The notes under the pieces are model-generated. The model did not search any database and had not been told where the DNA came from. It saw only the letters and a program-made list of their open reading frames with translations. From Knufia peltigerae (Eukaryota; Ascomycota; Eurotiomycetes; Chaetothyriales; Trichomeriaceae): a DNA stretch of 64,000 nt. The stretch is from contig JAPDRN010000010.1 in assembly GCA_030247855.1 (NCBI GenBank), forward strand, positions 186,001 through 250,000, read 5' to 3'. Shown in pieces: positions 1-9,775 of this stretch (position 1 is the first letter of the stretch; each line of letters begins with the position of its first letter). The translations under genes were made by a program, and so were the position numbers.

Positions 1-924
1 GCGCGGGATCTGCCCTTGGCACACGTTCCCGCCCATGGCGATGTTGAGCAGCACGACGTAGTCCCTCATGGGCCTCGTGCCGGCCGGGATGGGGGCCTTC
101 ATGACGGCCCGCCCGTCGATCCACCACACCATGCGGCCCTGTTTCGAGGCCTCGTCCTGCTGCCAGGCGAACTCGAAGCGCACGGGCCGGCCCGACTGCA
201 TCCCCTGTACGGGCGTGCCGACGACCCGGTGCTTGTCGGTGTCCTGGGGCGTGTAGGTGCCCCAGTGAAGGCAGGTGTGGTTGACGCCGTCGCCGTTCCA
301 GGTCTCGGCGATGTCGACCTCGCCGTCCGTCGGCCACGTAAAGGGTTCGAACGGCAGGAGCCAGAACGCGGGCCAGATGCCCGGCGCGCAGGGCAAGGTG
401 AGGGTGGCGACCAGGCTGCCGTGGGCGCGAGACAGGCGCTGGTGTGACACGAGGCGGGCCGACGTGAATTTCTGGGCCGGGTCGTGGTGGTTGGGTTGGC
501 TTGTGGCCCGGAGCACGAGGAGGCTGTTCGGTGTGTGGAACGAGTTGGAGGCGGAGGACGTGTAGGTCTCGATTTCGTTGTTGCCCCAGCCGCCGTTGTT
601 GCCTTGCTTGTGCTCCCAGTTGGTGCTGAGCGGCGTGGACGGGTCGAAGGAGGGTTGCCAGTAGATCTTGGACGGGAACGATTGAGGAGGAGCTTGTTGG
701 CCGGGGTGTGTGCCGTGGGGGATCGGTGGTGGCGATATTGATTGTTGTTGGTTTTGATATTGATGCTGAGTTACGCCGGGGTAGTCCGGTTGCTGATATT
801 GCTGGGGAGGTGGTGGTGCTTGGTGCTGCTGTTTGTTTTGGTATTCGGAAATCCTCCTCTGGCCTTCCTGCTGAAGGTCCTTCAGCTGGCCCTTGAGCTG
901 ATTGAAGGTGCTTTTGAACGGCAT
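1..924 (-). CDS. GH16 family endo-beta-glucanase, 3' part missing (window edge)
   Basis: The reading frame is open without introns from the ATG at 924 to the window edge, giving the first 308 residues. The C-terminal part contains the GH16 core: WPAFWLLP, then GEVDIAE at about residues 200-206 with the paired catalytic glutamates of the E-x-D-x-x-E motif, then conserved Trp-rich strands (MVWWIDG). GH16 enzymes of this kind cleave beta-1,3 or beta-1,3/1,4 glucans. The first about 85 residues are Gln/Pro-rich, begin MPFKSTFNQLKGQLKDL, and show no signal peptide or membrane segment. That is unusual, because most fungal GH16 glucanases are secreted, so an intracellular role or non-classical export is possible. 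The family call is firm. Substrate and C-terminal architecture cannot be seen. Confidence 0.88.
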   Translation of the reverse strand, partial: MPFKSTFNQLKGQLKDLQQEGQRRISEYQNKQQHQAPPPPQQYQQPDYPGVTQHQYQNQQQSISPPPIPHGTHPGQQAPPQSFPSKIYWQPSFDPSTPLSTNWEHKQGNNGGWGNNEIETYTSSASNSFHTPNSLLVLRATSQPNHHDPAQKFTSARLVSHQRLSRAHGSLVATLTLPCAPGIWPAFWLLPFEPFTWPTDGEVDIAETWNGDGVNHTCLHWGTYTPQDTDKHRVVGTPVQGMQSGRPVRFEFAWQQDEASKQGRMVWWIDGRAVMKAPIPAGTRPMRDYVVLLNIAMGGNVCQGQIPR

Positions 925-1361
925 GGTGCTGGGGCTTTTCACTTTCGTTTTGGTGAAGTTGAGGTTGTGACCAGTACCGTAGGTACCTGACCTTGGGTGG
1001 TCTGAAGATGGAGGGACAAGGCTGTTTAAGGGTCTTCGGCTCGATCCGATGTGGGTTGATGATGGTAGCTTGTCACAAATGTCAACTTCTTGATTCTCAT
1101 CTGCATAAGAGGTAAATAAAATACGTTGCTTCTTGTATCTTTTTGAAGACTCAGCGCGAGTGATCAAAGTCACTGGCTTCAAGATGGCATTTAACTTTGA
1201 TCAATTGAGGCTGATGGCATGACGTTGCCATCTGAGATTCAAAAGTCTTGGAATTCGTATTCTCCGGTGGAATGATTTCCCGGATCCCGGAGTGCAGACT
1301 CGTATTCGTACAAATATATTCATAATGTTCTTCTGCTTCAACGCTTCCCCTTCTATCTATA
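925..1361. other. Intergenic, promoter side of the GH16 gene
   Basis: No coding signal was recognised here. It holds the upstream region of the leftward GH16 gene and the 3' flank of the next leftward gene. The part near 1080-1230 is AT-richer than the coding DNA around it. No RNA gene or clear repeat was seen. Confidence 0.5.
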
Positions 1362-2621
1362 TCACCTACATGCTCCTCTGTTCCTCAGAAGTATCGTGAT
1401 CGACCTCTCGAGAGCGTGCAATTGTTTTGTCCCTGCGCTCTCGTCCACATCATCCCACTCGTCATCACTACCAGCGGTCATTGATGCTTCTGCATACATT
1501 TCGGCCACCTTCTTCAACTTGATCTTGAGCTGTACAACCCATCTTTCTGCCTCCCTCCGCCTTGATCTTTCCTCCTCCGGCATCCCCTCATATGCTATCT
1601 TGGAACCAGTCTCACAAGACACTATCAGGTCCCTCCGTGACTGAAGCCTTCTTACGACCTCAATTGTCAGCTCCCGGATCTCGCCCTGCCATCCGTACTG
1701 CTTCGTCAGTGTTGCGAAGTGTGCCATGAGCGCATCGTACATTGTACATTGGCCGATATCAGCGGCCGACCAACGCGCAGCTTGCTGAACAAAGGTAGGA
1801 TATTCAACGTCCTCTGGCCCCACCACCGACGCCCTCGACAAACGACTTGCCTGTCTCCCACCCTTCACACCGTCACCCTCTACTCTTCGCCTGTTGGCAG
1901 CCGCCCGCCCAGATGCCTTCCTTTCCTGTATCTCCAGATATTCGGCGTCGAACGGGTTCTTCTTCAATACCACTTTGTTGCCGTTGATGCTGACATATTT
2001 GAACCTATCCTCCTTCGAGACCCGGAAATCGTTCACATCATCGTTGACGCAAGGACTGCATTGGTGCTTTGATCGCGTCCAGATGGCCCTCACCCCATCC
2101 ACGCCTCTTCCTCCCGGCGCTCGTACTGAGTGCATCGTCATACCCCTTTGCGCTTTGTCTTGAAGAACGAGTACGCGACGTTTCTTCTCGACCTCACATT
2201 GCTCTTTGGCATGCTCCAGAGCGACTTTCAGGGCATTGACCAGGTTGTTGTTGGCATAATCTTCCTTGGCCAATACAACGTCCTCCTCGGCCCTTTTAAT
2301 GATTTGTTCCAAGTGTATTTGTGGGCCATCCGAGCCATATACGGCACAGTAGGAGTCCAAATCCACTCGAAACTTGTTGTAGGTACGTTCTCTCAAAGCC
2401 CTGGTCGGTGATGGCGGTGGTAATAGAGATAGTGGCGGCGGCGGGGGTGATTGTTGTTCTGTCGTCGGGCATGTAACATCTAGGATGGAGTTACTATCAC
2501 GCCCTTCGATATCAACCGGTGTATCCGGCATCTCGACTCCCTCTTGAGCATCAGCAGTAACAGGTCTTCTCTGTTGCCTCTTTCCTGCGAAAAGGATGGT
2601 CCACTGTTGTGAGGCAGACAT
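1362..2621 (-). CDS. Hypothetical protein, 419 aa
   Basis: This is an intron-free frame from an ATG at 2621. I do not recognise the family. The N-terminal about 80 residues are low-complexity with a proline run near residue 60. A middle charged stretch (about 110-150) looks helical (HLEQIIKRAEEDVVLAKEDY). A basic Arg-rich patch lies near 240-255, and the C-terminal region (about 280-390) is again helical with EEERSRRREAERW and an acidic DDEWDDVDE patch. No catalytic motif or membrane segment is visible. Charged helices with disordered linkers would suit a coiled-coil or nucleic-acid-associated protein, but that is only a guess. Codon use looks coding throughout. Confidence 0.6.
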   Translation of the reverse strand: MSASQQWTILFAGKRQQRRPVTADAQEGVEMPDTPVDIEGRDSNSILDVTCPTTEQQSPPPPPLSLLPPPSPTRALRERTYNKFRVDLDSYCAVYGSDGPQIHLEQIIKRAEEDVVLAKEDYANNNLVNALKVALEHAKEQCEVEKKRRVLVLQDKAQRGMTMHSVRAPGGRGVDGVRAIWTRSKHQCSPCVNDDVNDFRVSKEDRFKYVSINGNKVVLKKNPFDAEYLEIQERKASGRAAANRRRVEGDGVKGGRQASRLSRASVVGPEDVEYPTFVQQAARWSAADIGQCTMYDALMAHFATLTKQYGWQGEIRELTIEVVRRLQSRRDLIVSCETGSKIAYEGMPEEERSRRREAERWVVQLKIKLKKVAEMYAEASMTAGSDDEWDDVDESAGTKQLHALERSITILLRNRGACR

Positions 2622-3395
2622 TGTTGCAAGTATAAATTTTGTCGTGGGTATGATTGGCGTATGAATTTGATATAGCGGAAGGTATGTTCTTGAAACGGAT
2701 TTACTGATGACGACAACTTTGGCAAGTGTTGCAAGTCAGGTCGTATTAACCCATTCAAATATCGTATCTAATAAATTTCCTGATATGATAATGTCCTGTT
2801 GATATTTTGTAGGGAGAATGTGAGGAAAATTTGTTACTGAGATTCTTTGGATAATCGAGCGGACATGGGGTGTTGTGGTTCGTCTTGAGGACCTTTTCTG
2901 TCTTGAGGACCTTTTCTTTCAGATACGGTGTGGCTAGAGCCTGGTGAACCATGGTTGACAAGGCCATAGTGCAGAGTTTGAGCTGAGGATCTGGTGGATT
3001 TTGATAAAGCTATCGACCACAACCCAACCTTACAAGCGAGGTCAAAAAAGAGTGTGAATGGATATCCTCTGGAGTCAAACATCCACGCTGTCTCATAAGC
3101 AACACAAAGCATGTAGAAGTGGATCACACGCCAGAGTCATACTGCACACCCAGGCACACAGCCTGGTGATTCCGTTGGAGGGCACTTGTTGTACATATCG
3201 AGCTTCGGTAATAGCACAATAGAAACTGGTCCAAAGGGAACAGGGCATGCAGCCACAATGTAAATTCATAATCTAACAAGATGCCAATTTGGCGACCGCT
3301 CTCTCTAACTGGCAGCGGAACAAATCTCCCTCCCTCTCTGCTGGGGCGTCTGTCTTTCTCGCTCACTCACGAGGACCGTCCATCTACCCCCCGAA
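2622..3395. other. Intergenic, no supported gene
   Basis: Several short open frames overlap here on the minus strand, but none has recognisable similarity or convincing splice structure. The only discrete feature is a perfect 18-nt tandem duplication, listed separately. Confidence 0.45.
2882..2917. repeat. Perfect 18-nt tandem duplication (2 copies)
   Basis: The unit GTCTTGAGGACCTTTTCT occurs at 2882-2899 and again, without mismatch, at 2900-2917. It lies between genes and looks like a recent slippage duplication. No function is implied. Confidence 0.9.
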
Positions 3396-3839
3396 TCACG
3401 GTGGGGTGATGGTGACCTCCTCCTCGACGACAACAACAAGTTTGCCCTCCTTCTCCTGGGCCTCCTTCATCTCCCACCATCGCTTTCCCACGGCCTCCTG
3501 CGCCTTGCTGCGGATCTCCTTGCGCTGGGTTGTGGTCCAGCCGTCCGAGTCCTCTCCCTCGCTGTCGTACTCTGGCCTCTTTTCGGCCTCGATCTCCCAC
3601 TGGGCCTTTTGGGGGGCGCCCGACATGCCCTCGGTGAGCAACCACGGTTCGAACATCACGAGAGCGTTGAGCTTGGCGATCACTCCCCTCATCAGTTCAC
3701 ATGTCTGGCACTTTCGCTCCCATCCACCCCAGGGGTCCTCGACCGTGACGTTGCACCAGTTGCGGCCGGACCGCATGTACTCGACGCAGTAGTCGTACTT
3801 GTCTTGCTTGCAAGCACAGCAGAGCCATTTGTAACACAT
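3396..3839 (-). CDS. Small Cys/Trp-rich hypothetical protein, 147 aa
   Basis: The frame starts at an ATG at 3839 and is intron-free. The first about 50 residues hold eight cysteines in paired spacings (MCYKWLCCACKQ and later KCQTC) that could bind a metal or form disulfides. The rest is acidic and Lys/Glu-rich and ends in a hydrophobic VVVVEEEVTITPP tail. There is no signal peptide, so a secreted effector reading is weak. Short cysteine-rich cytoplasmic proteins of this kind are common and unnamed in filamentous fungi. It could be lineage-specific. A shifted gene model with further exons is possible. Confidence 0.45.
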   Translation of the reverse strand: MCYKWLCCACKQDKYDYCVEYMRSGRNWCNVTVEDPWGGWERKCQTCELMRGVIAKLNALVMFEPWLLTEGMSGAPQKAQWEIEAEKRPEYDSEGEDSDGWTTTQRKEIRSKAQEAVGKRWWEMKEAQEKEGKLVVVVEEEVTITPP

Positions 3840-5410
3840 GTTGGCAGAAAAAAGGAGAAAAGGGATTTTTGAGTTGAGAAAAAAGGTTCTTGTGTGATTA
3901 GGAACGGTGGTGATGTGAGATCGACAGTAAAGGTCAGGATCAGATCGTCCGCATCGAAGAGGTTTTGTAATGATGTAGAGGACAAGAGAAATTGTGATCC
4001 GTGTATCGCAAAGCTGTTCGATGTTCTGAATGGGTCGTAGCGAGTGTTGAATTTTGTCGGTTATGCTAACGAGTGACTAACGAGCTGGCGATCTGTCTGT
4101 TCATGGAACTGAAACAATTGAGATAGATACTGACAAGAGGAGAAGAAACAATGAGAATAACAACGCGACAATGTAGGGGTGGTGAAGTTCCAAGCCGTGT
4201 CAGTTCTGTATCAAGTCGCGAGGACCGTCAGATAGTACGGCAAAGAACTGGGCTGGCCGCCTGGGAATCTTCACCGGTTTGCAACTGATAGAAGAGGATG
4301 GCCGATTCCACCTTTTAGTCTTTTACCATGAGAGAAGCCTTGTGCCTTTCAACAACGGCCCTCCCTGCTCCTAAGAGATCCGGTCTTCAATCTTTCCGCC
4401 CAAAAAACAAAAAACTTTATGGTCGGAACCAAAGACAAGAGAAACTCTGCTAACAATATTGTGCTCCAGAGTGATGGCACACGATTCTCCGCAGCATGAG
4501 AATGGTCCAAAGCCAAGGCAGGACAACTCAAGGTAGAGTAGTGATATGGCCCTAGGAGTGAGATCAACGCAGCTGATACTGCCTAAACAGTGATGATGCC
4601 ACCACCATTATTGACGGATTTGCATGTGGTAGGGCTCAAGAATCTCCCCCTTTAGTGTCGAGGTGAATCAACCTTTAATCGAGAGAACCGATACAACTGT
4701 GGGATAACATCGAAAGTATTGATCAGTCAACCAGCAGCACCGTGGGCACTTCCCCGCGGTTATGATTGCTGTAAGTGACATGGCGCAATGCTGGAGAGCA
4801 CATCCCCGCCAGAAGACTGCCATGGTGGGAGGACTAAAACCTCATCAAGGCTACCGGACCATCAAAAACCATCCTGGACCATAAAGGCTACCGTTTGTCA
4901 ACAAGAATTCCATAGCATGGTATAGTATCCGAGGGGCCGCTTGTTGTGCCCCATCAATATTCAGAGTCAGAGACGTCCACTCCATACTTTGCTTCAAACT
5001 ATCGCCCAATACTTGATCTGACCCTCATACCTTCTAGTTCCAGGCCTCAAAGAGGTTTAACCAGAGGCATGACCAAGAGACACCAGTCGAACACAATATG
5101 GCGAACAGTATCAACGTACCAAGATGAAGTAGTGTAAGGGGGAGAAGTCGGTGTTTGTTTCTATGTATCCGTCTCATGTGGCGCAACTGCTTCTCACTGA
5201 CGCCACAGTCTCGGCGCTCTAGCCACATCGATCTGAACCTCATCCCTACATCTGGAGCCCTTTCGCCTTCAGCCTGATCATTGTTATCATCATCATGGTG
5301 AAAGAACGATTGCCGACAAAGCTGGTACAGATATCTGATTTCTTTGAATAACCTTCGGGTTGATTGATGCTTGGAACAACGAGAACACTGGATACCACCG
5401 CCCTCCCATC
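3840..5410. other. Intergenic, about 1.6 kb upstream of ATG29
   Basis: No gene is supported in this interval. Short frames on both strands lack similarity and splice signals. The right end is the presumed promoter and 5' leader of ATG29. No tRNA or repeat was recognised. Confidence 0.5.
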
Positions 5411-6967
5411 ATGGCTCAAATCGAGCACCATTTTACCGTCTTCATCCGGCTGCCCTTCAACCGCGGCGACTTCATCGACCCGCCGCCTGTAGCATGGTCA
5501 GCAACAAAGGAGAGTGCACTATGGAACATTATATCCCGTCAATCCAAAGGAAACGAGATCGACTGGCGCTCACTATCCGAACAATTCGAAGTCAGCCAAT
5601 CATTCCTCCTCCAACAAGCCGCTTGGCTCTATGAACGCCAACTGTCCCAGGTTCGAGCACAGATGCGACGGGTCGGTGGACGCCAGTCTGCAACACCGTC
5701 CCCCGTACCTGGATCGGTGTCGGCGAGCATGGTGGGTGGCCAGGCAATGAAGCGAGCAGGAAGCGGCGGATCACGTGTGCCATCCAGGCTATCAACACAA
5801 GCGGTCGGAAGTCCCATCGCTACCGGAGGAGATAGCATACCTGGAACTCCCGCTAAGAGCAGGACATCTCTGCCATTCAGAAGCGCTTCCAACCCACAAG
5901 GAGCTGGTGGTCCTTCGCAGGCCAGAGGTGCAGCAGGTACTTCGCGACCAATCTCGCGCCAATCTTCCAAAGACGATACTCTAGCTCATACGACGCACTC
6001 ACGCAGAGGAAGCATACAACACCAAGTCGTCCGATCCCCCGGTCCTCAGAGGACACCGCAACCACAGTCGTCAGATTCGGAAGATGACCAAATGACCCAA
6101 TCGCGCATCACAGCTCGCCGACCAAACCCGTCGGCTATCCATCGTCGGGCGCTCTCCCAGCGCCAAAGTCAACGCGCCTCAAGCGAACAAACTCGACAAG
6201 TTGCTCAAGCATCAGATGATGATGATGATGACGATGACGACGATGAGCCCTCTTTCCTTCCGTTTGCAGCTCCCAGCTCAAACACAAGCGAATCCAAACC
6301 CCGCCGTGCATCCTCGTCCCAACAAGACCCCAGCGCGACTTTGCGAGGTAATTTACACCTTCAAACCCAGGCCGCCGCCACGACCGGGCGTCCTGACGTG
6401 ATTAGACGCATCACGAGCGAACGCGTGAGCTCGCCAACCGTCGAACCACCGACACCCATAGCGCGGACCAAACAGCAGCCAGACCCATCGTCGTCAACAT
6501 CCTCCATGTCTTCGCCCACGAACCTGTCACGACCACCTAGTACCACTGCTACTGCTGCTGTACCACCGCCGAGGCAATCGTCCGGCCAGCAAACACAGTC
6601 TTCTCAGTCTGCTGCCACCACCACCACCGCCGGCAACCCACGACCAGCGGGTACACACCCTTTGTCCCCGCCCCACCGCGCACTGTTGCTACAATCTTCG
6701 CCGCGCCGGGGTCCTGGGTCCGACACGTCACCGAGCATGGGCTCGTCCTTCTCCGACCTCGACGACGCGAGCGTGACGCAGAGTGCCCTTGAAGAGGCCC
6801 TGCTCAGTGGCATGGGGAACACGACCATGACCATGCCCGGAGGTGGCGGCGTGGCAGGCCGAGTGAGTGGAATCAGTCAGGCTTTGAGGAGTAGGTATTT
6901 TGATGCGAGAGGTGAGGGACAACAGCGAGGTGCAGGTGGTGGTGGTAATGGAGTTAGTGAGCGTTAG
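5411..6967 (+). CDS. ATG29: Autophagy-related protein Atg29
   Basis: The protein is 518 residues when started at the ATG at 5411 (MAQIEHHFTVFIRLPF). An in-frame ATG 51 nt upstream adds residues not expected in the family. Residues about 5-85 form the conserved Atg29 N-terminal domain (FTVFIRLPFNRGDFIDPPP, then WRSLSEQFEVSQSFLLQQAAWLYERQ). The long middle is Ser/Pro/Gln-rich and disordered with a poly-Asp run coded by GAT repeats. The C-terminus keeps the short motifs SSFSDLDDASVTQSALEEA and ISQALRSRYF typical of filamentous-fungal Atg29. Atg29 joins Atg17 and Atg31 to scaffold the phagophore assembly site. No intron is needed; a 24-nt GT-AG string near 6348 is too short to be one. Confidence 0.93.
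   Translation: MAQIEHHFTVFIRLPFNRGDFIDPPPVAWSATKESALWNIISRQSKGNEIDWRSLSEQFEVSQSFLLQQAAWLYERQLSQVRAQMRRVGGRQSATPSPVPGSVSASMVGGQAMKRAGSGGSRVPSRLSTQAVGSPIATGGDSIPGTPAKSRTSLPFRSASNPQGAGGPSQARGAAGTSRPISRQSSKDDTLAHTTHSRRGSIQHQVVRSPGPQRTPQPQSSDSEDDQMTQSRITARRPNPSAIHRRALSQRQSQRASSEQTRQVAQASDDDDDDDDDDEPSFLPFAAPSSNTSESKPRRASSSQQDPSATLRGNLHLQTQAAATTGRPDVIRRITSERVSSPTVEPPTPIARTKQQPDPSSSTSSMSSPTNLSRPPSTTATAAVPPPRQSSGQQTQSSQSAATTTTAGNPRPAGTHPLSPPHRALLLQSSPRRGPGSDTSPSMGSSFSDLDDASVTQSALEEALLSGMGNTTMTMPGGGGVAGRVSGISQALRSRYFDARGEGQQRGAGGGGNGVSER
6214..6246 (+). repeat. GAT/GAC trinucleotide run coding poly-Asp in ATG29
   Basis: A run of GAT and GAC codons encodes about ten consecutive aspartates in the disordered middle of Atg29. 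Such runs change length readily by slippage. Confidence 0.85.
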
Positions 6968-7179
6968 AATGCTGAATACCTTTTTGTTGCTGATGGTTTT
7001 GTTGACAAGTCGACGAACTGCCCAATGACAAGGTAATCCAGTTAAGAATTTCTTCTTCAACACTCCTGTCTGAACCAGTGTATGCATCGGGTATTACGAA
7101 TGATACGAATGACGTTTGAATCCTTGAAATATTATTTGACGGTAACACCATGTCGGCGGAAAATGAAAGACCCGATCTG

Positions 7180-7189
7180 TACGGAGTAC
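7180..7189. repeat. TACGGAGTA motif, intergenic copy 1
   Basis: The 10-mer TACGGAGTAC lies between the ends of ATG29 and HEM13. It is one of at least six copies of the 9-mer TACGGAGTA (or its complement) in the window, none in a gene. Confidence 0.7.
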
Positions 7190-7239
7190 GAGTGATACAA
7201 CTCGTCACATATCATCTCCTCTAGTCCAAACTCTCAGCA

Positions 7240-7533
7240 ATGGAGCCACCCATGCAGACAGTCGCCAGGTTTGCCTACCTGGATACCCAAGCGAATCAGT
7301 CTGTCATTGTTTTCTTGGTGAACAAAAACTCATCCCGTAGCCCCTCATGTTATAAAGGGAGGCTTATGAGAATAGAAAACCAAAGCCAGGAAAGAACCGT
7401 GATTATTAAAGGGGCAAAACCAATGCGACTGGAAGCGACTGATAGCATCATGGTTGACCACCCCGTACGAGAGATTGGTGTGTGGGCGACTAAAGATATG
7501 ACGGAGACCATCTCGGAAATGGATATGGAGTAG
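7240..7533 (+). CDS. Doubtful small ORF, 97 aa
   Basis: An ATG-initiated frame of 97 codons lies between the 3' ends of ATG29 and HEM13. The predicted product (MEPPMQTVARFAYLDTQ...) has no recognised family, no signal peptide and no membrane segment. Codon use is ordinary. It could be a short lineage gene, part of a 3' UTR, or chance. It starts about 50 nt after one of the TACGGAGTA motifs. Confidence 0.22.
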   Translation: MEPPMQTVARFAYLDTQANQSVIVFLVNKNSSRSPSCYKGRLMRIENQSQERTVIIKGAKPMRLEATDSIMVDHPVREIGVWATKDMTETISEMDME

Positions 7534-7593
7534 ACATTAAACTGGTAATTTCTTCATTTTTATTGTACAACGAGGCTTTGGATTTAACACAAG

Positions 7594-8925
7594 TTATGCC
7601 CACTCTCTGGGGTTCTTGAGCACATCCATAAGTTCCTTCTCCTTTTCGTGTGACCCGTCATCTTCCTGTTCTACGTTTTCTGGCAGTCCCGTGCCGCACA
7701 GTGGGTGCATGTATTCCCAGCGGGCAGTCAACGGGAGACTCATCAGGATACTCTCGACCCTTGCACCGGGGGTACGCAGTCCGAAGCTCGTCCCCCGATC
7801 GTATATCAGGTTGAACTCGACATATCTCCCGCGTCGTAGCTGTTGCCATTCTTTCTGCTGAGGGAGAAACGGCATGTCCTTTCTCTTTTTGATGATGGGG
7901 AGGTAGGCAGGAAGGAAGGATTCCAGACCGGAAACGACAAACTGGAAGAGATCCTCTTGAGGATTCTTCGAGTTGGGCTGTGTGCTCGCATCGAGATCGT
8001 CAAAGAAGATCCCGCCAATCCCTCGAGATTCCTTGCGGTGTTCAATCTTGAAGTAGTCATCACACCATTTCTTGAACCTGGGGTAATAATCCTTGTCATG
8101 CTTGTCGCAGGCGCTTTTGATGGTCTTGTGGAAGTGTTTCGCATCGTCTTCGAACAGATAACATGGTGTCAAATCCGTACCACCACCAAACCACCAATTC
8201 GTCTGTGAGGTGCCCGTGGCATTGACTGGGTCCCGTGGGTCCGAGGTCTCAAAGTACCGGTAATTGAGGTGGACGGTCGGGGCCATGGGGTTATGTGGGT
8301 GCAGAACAAGCGAAATGCCTGCCGCGAAGAAGTTGAGCTTCTCGACATCCGAGTCGACAAAAGACTTGTGGTCCGCGCGCATCTTCTCGATCGCAGGTCG
8401 AGGTAATTCGCCATAGACGATGCTGGTGTTGACGCCCGCCTTTTCAAACACATTTCCGTCCTGTAGAACGCACGACGTTCCACCACCACCGAGTGGTCTC
8501 GACCACTTATCACGCTGAAACTTCTTGCCGTCGATATCTTCCAGCGCAAACACTATGCGGTTTTGGTGTTCCTCAATCAGAGCCTCCATGCGCAGTCTCA
8601 TTGGGGAGTTCTTGGTGATTTTGGTCCTTCTCTTGGTCACCTCGTCCACCTCAGCTAGTGAGACCGGTTGGACCGGCGGTGAATCATTGGCCGCGGTATT
8701 GCTATAGGCCATGGTGTAGACTAGAGTTCCGAGGAAGACTACACCGAGCGACGTCCCTAGGTGGCGTCGCCCTGCGGTCTGATGAGTTTGAGGAATCGGA
8801 GCCGAAGCGAGACATCTTCGACTTGTCGAGAAACGACAGCGAGGCCGTATCGACTGCGCATTCCGAATCGCCGAGGGTTTGAGCAACGACGCTCGTAACG
8901 AGCTTGAGGGTCGAGGTATGGACAT
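7594..8925 (-). CDS. HEM13: Oxygen-dependent coproporphyrinogen III oxidase
   Basis: The enzyme oxidatively decarboxylates coproporphyrinogen III to protoporphyrinogen IX in heme synthesis. The ATG at 8925 gives 443 residues. The oxygen-dependent family signature is clear: GRGGTS-like LGGGGTSCVLQDG, then FFAAGISLVLHPHNP, WWFGGGTDLTPCY, RGIGGIFFDDL and GRYVEFNLIYDRGT, with the usual ending SLPLTARWEY...REWA. The first about 70 residues are Arg/Ser-rich with few acids, like a mitochondrial presequence, followed by one hydrophobic segment (LGTSLGVVFLGTLVYTMAY). That layout resembles the intermembrane-space enzyme of animals more than the cytosolic yeast enzyme. It is intron-free and divergent from ATG8. 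Confidence 0.96.
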   Translation of the reverse strand: MSIPRPSSSLRASLLKPSAIRNAQSIRPRCRFSTSRRCLASAPIPQTHQTAGRRHLGTSLGVVFLGTLVYTMAYSNTAANDSPPVQPVSLAEVDEVTKRRTKITKNSPMRLRMEALIEEHQNRIVFALEDIDGKKFQRDKWSRPLGGGGTSCVLQDGNVFEKAGVNTSIVYGELPRPAIEKMRADHKSFVDSDVEKLNFFAAGISLVLHPHNPMAPTVHLNYRYFETSDPRDPVNATGTSQTNWWFGGGTDLTPCYLFEDDAKHFHKTIKSACDKHDKDYYPRFKKWCDDYFKIEHRKESRGIGGIFFDDLDASTQPNSKNPQEDLFQFVVSGLESFLPAYLPIIKKRKDMPFLPQQKEWQQLRRGRYVEFNLIYDRGTSFGLRTPGARVESILMSLPLTARWEYMHPLCGTGLPENVEQEDDGSHEKEKELMDVLKNPREWA

Positions 8926-9775
8926 GTTGAGATGGACGAAGGTCCGACACCACACACGAAACGAAAAACTTTTTGGGTTTAATTCTCCATATCAGAACAC
9001 CATCAGAAGCAGGAGAAAGAAAATTTAGAGCGCCAGTCCCGAATATATACTAAATTTTATTGTGCTAGGATGAGAGAAATCTCACAGTCCCAAAGCTTCC
9101 AATTGCTAGTTTCCTATATACAATCGTCTCCGCAGCGGAGGCTACTCGTACCCTTGGGACCGACGCGTGACATATCATACCACGGTGATGCGGTATGGAG
9201 AGCGATCATGGCACGAAACTCGTCTGCTGAAGAAAATCCGGACTACTTATTGTCGACGCCTCGGCAAGCTCAATGTATTCTAGACGAGGCCGTGGAAATG
9301 TCACCGTCTCTGGCGGAGTGATTCGGCTCCAAATAGCCATCAAGGGCTCAAATGAGTCAACAAAGACACACTACACAAAGACAGTCATGACAAGTATGCT
9401 CCTGTGACTCGACGTGACATTTCTTGATCCTGGTCCAGAGTCATTCAGACATATTTATAGTCAAGCCTCGTGTCCATGCGAGGGAGAGTGGGTGATCAGG
9501 CTGCGTAACAACACGACTTCATCTGACCTGCGCAGAGGGCGAAGTGCAAGTGGCTGGCCAGCGAGTGAAGCGGGGCAACGCCTAAAGTGCCTGCCTGCGA
9601 CGCCTCGTTCTCCGTCCCTCTCAATCTGTCACTCATCTCTCACTCACTCACCGACCAACCTCTCCATTCCCACCTCATCGAACCCTACATCCAATTCTCA
9701 ATCGACCACCTCCACGAGACACCACCAACCCTAGAATCCCATCCAGAACGAGCCAGCACTGATAATTTCTTCACC
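8926..9775. promoter_or_regulatory. Divergent promoter region of HEM13 and ATG8
   Basis: This 850-nt interval separates the starts of leftward HEM13 and rightward ATG8. It carries a pyrimidine-rich leader at about 9600-9670 just upstream of the ATG8 start, as is common before highly expressed fungal genes. Individual factor sites were not assigned. Confidence 0.45.

Noticed and set aside
6348..6371. 24-nt GT...AG string in ATG29 that could be read as an intron
   Set aside because: Far below the smallest intron in the window, and the frame is open through it.
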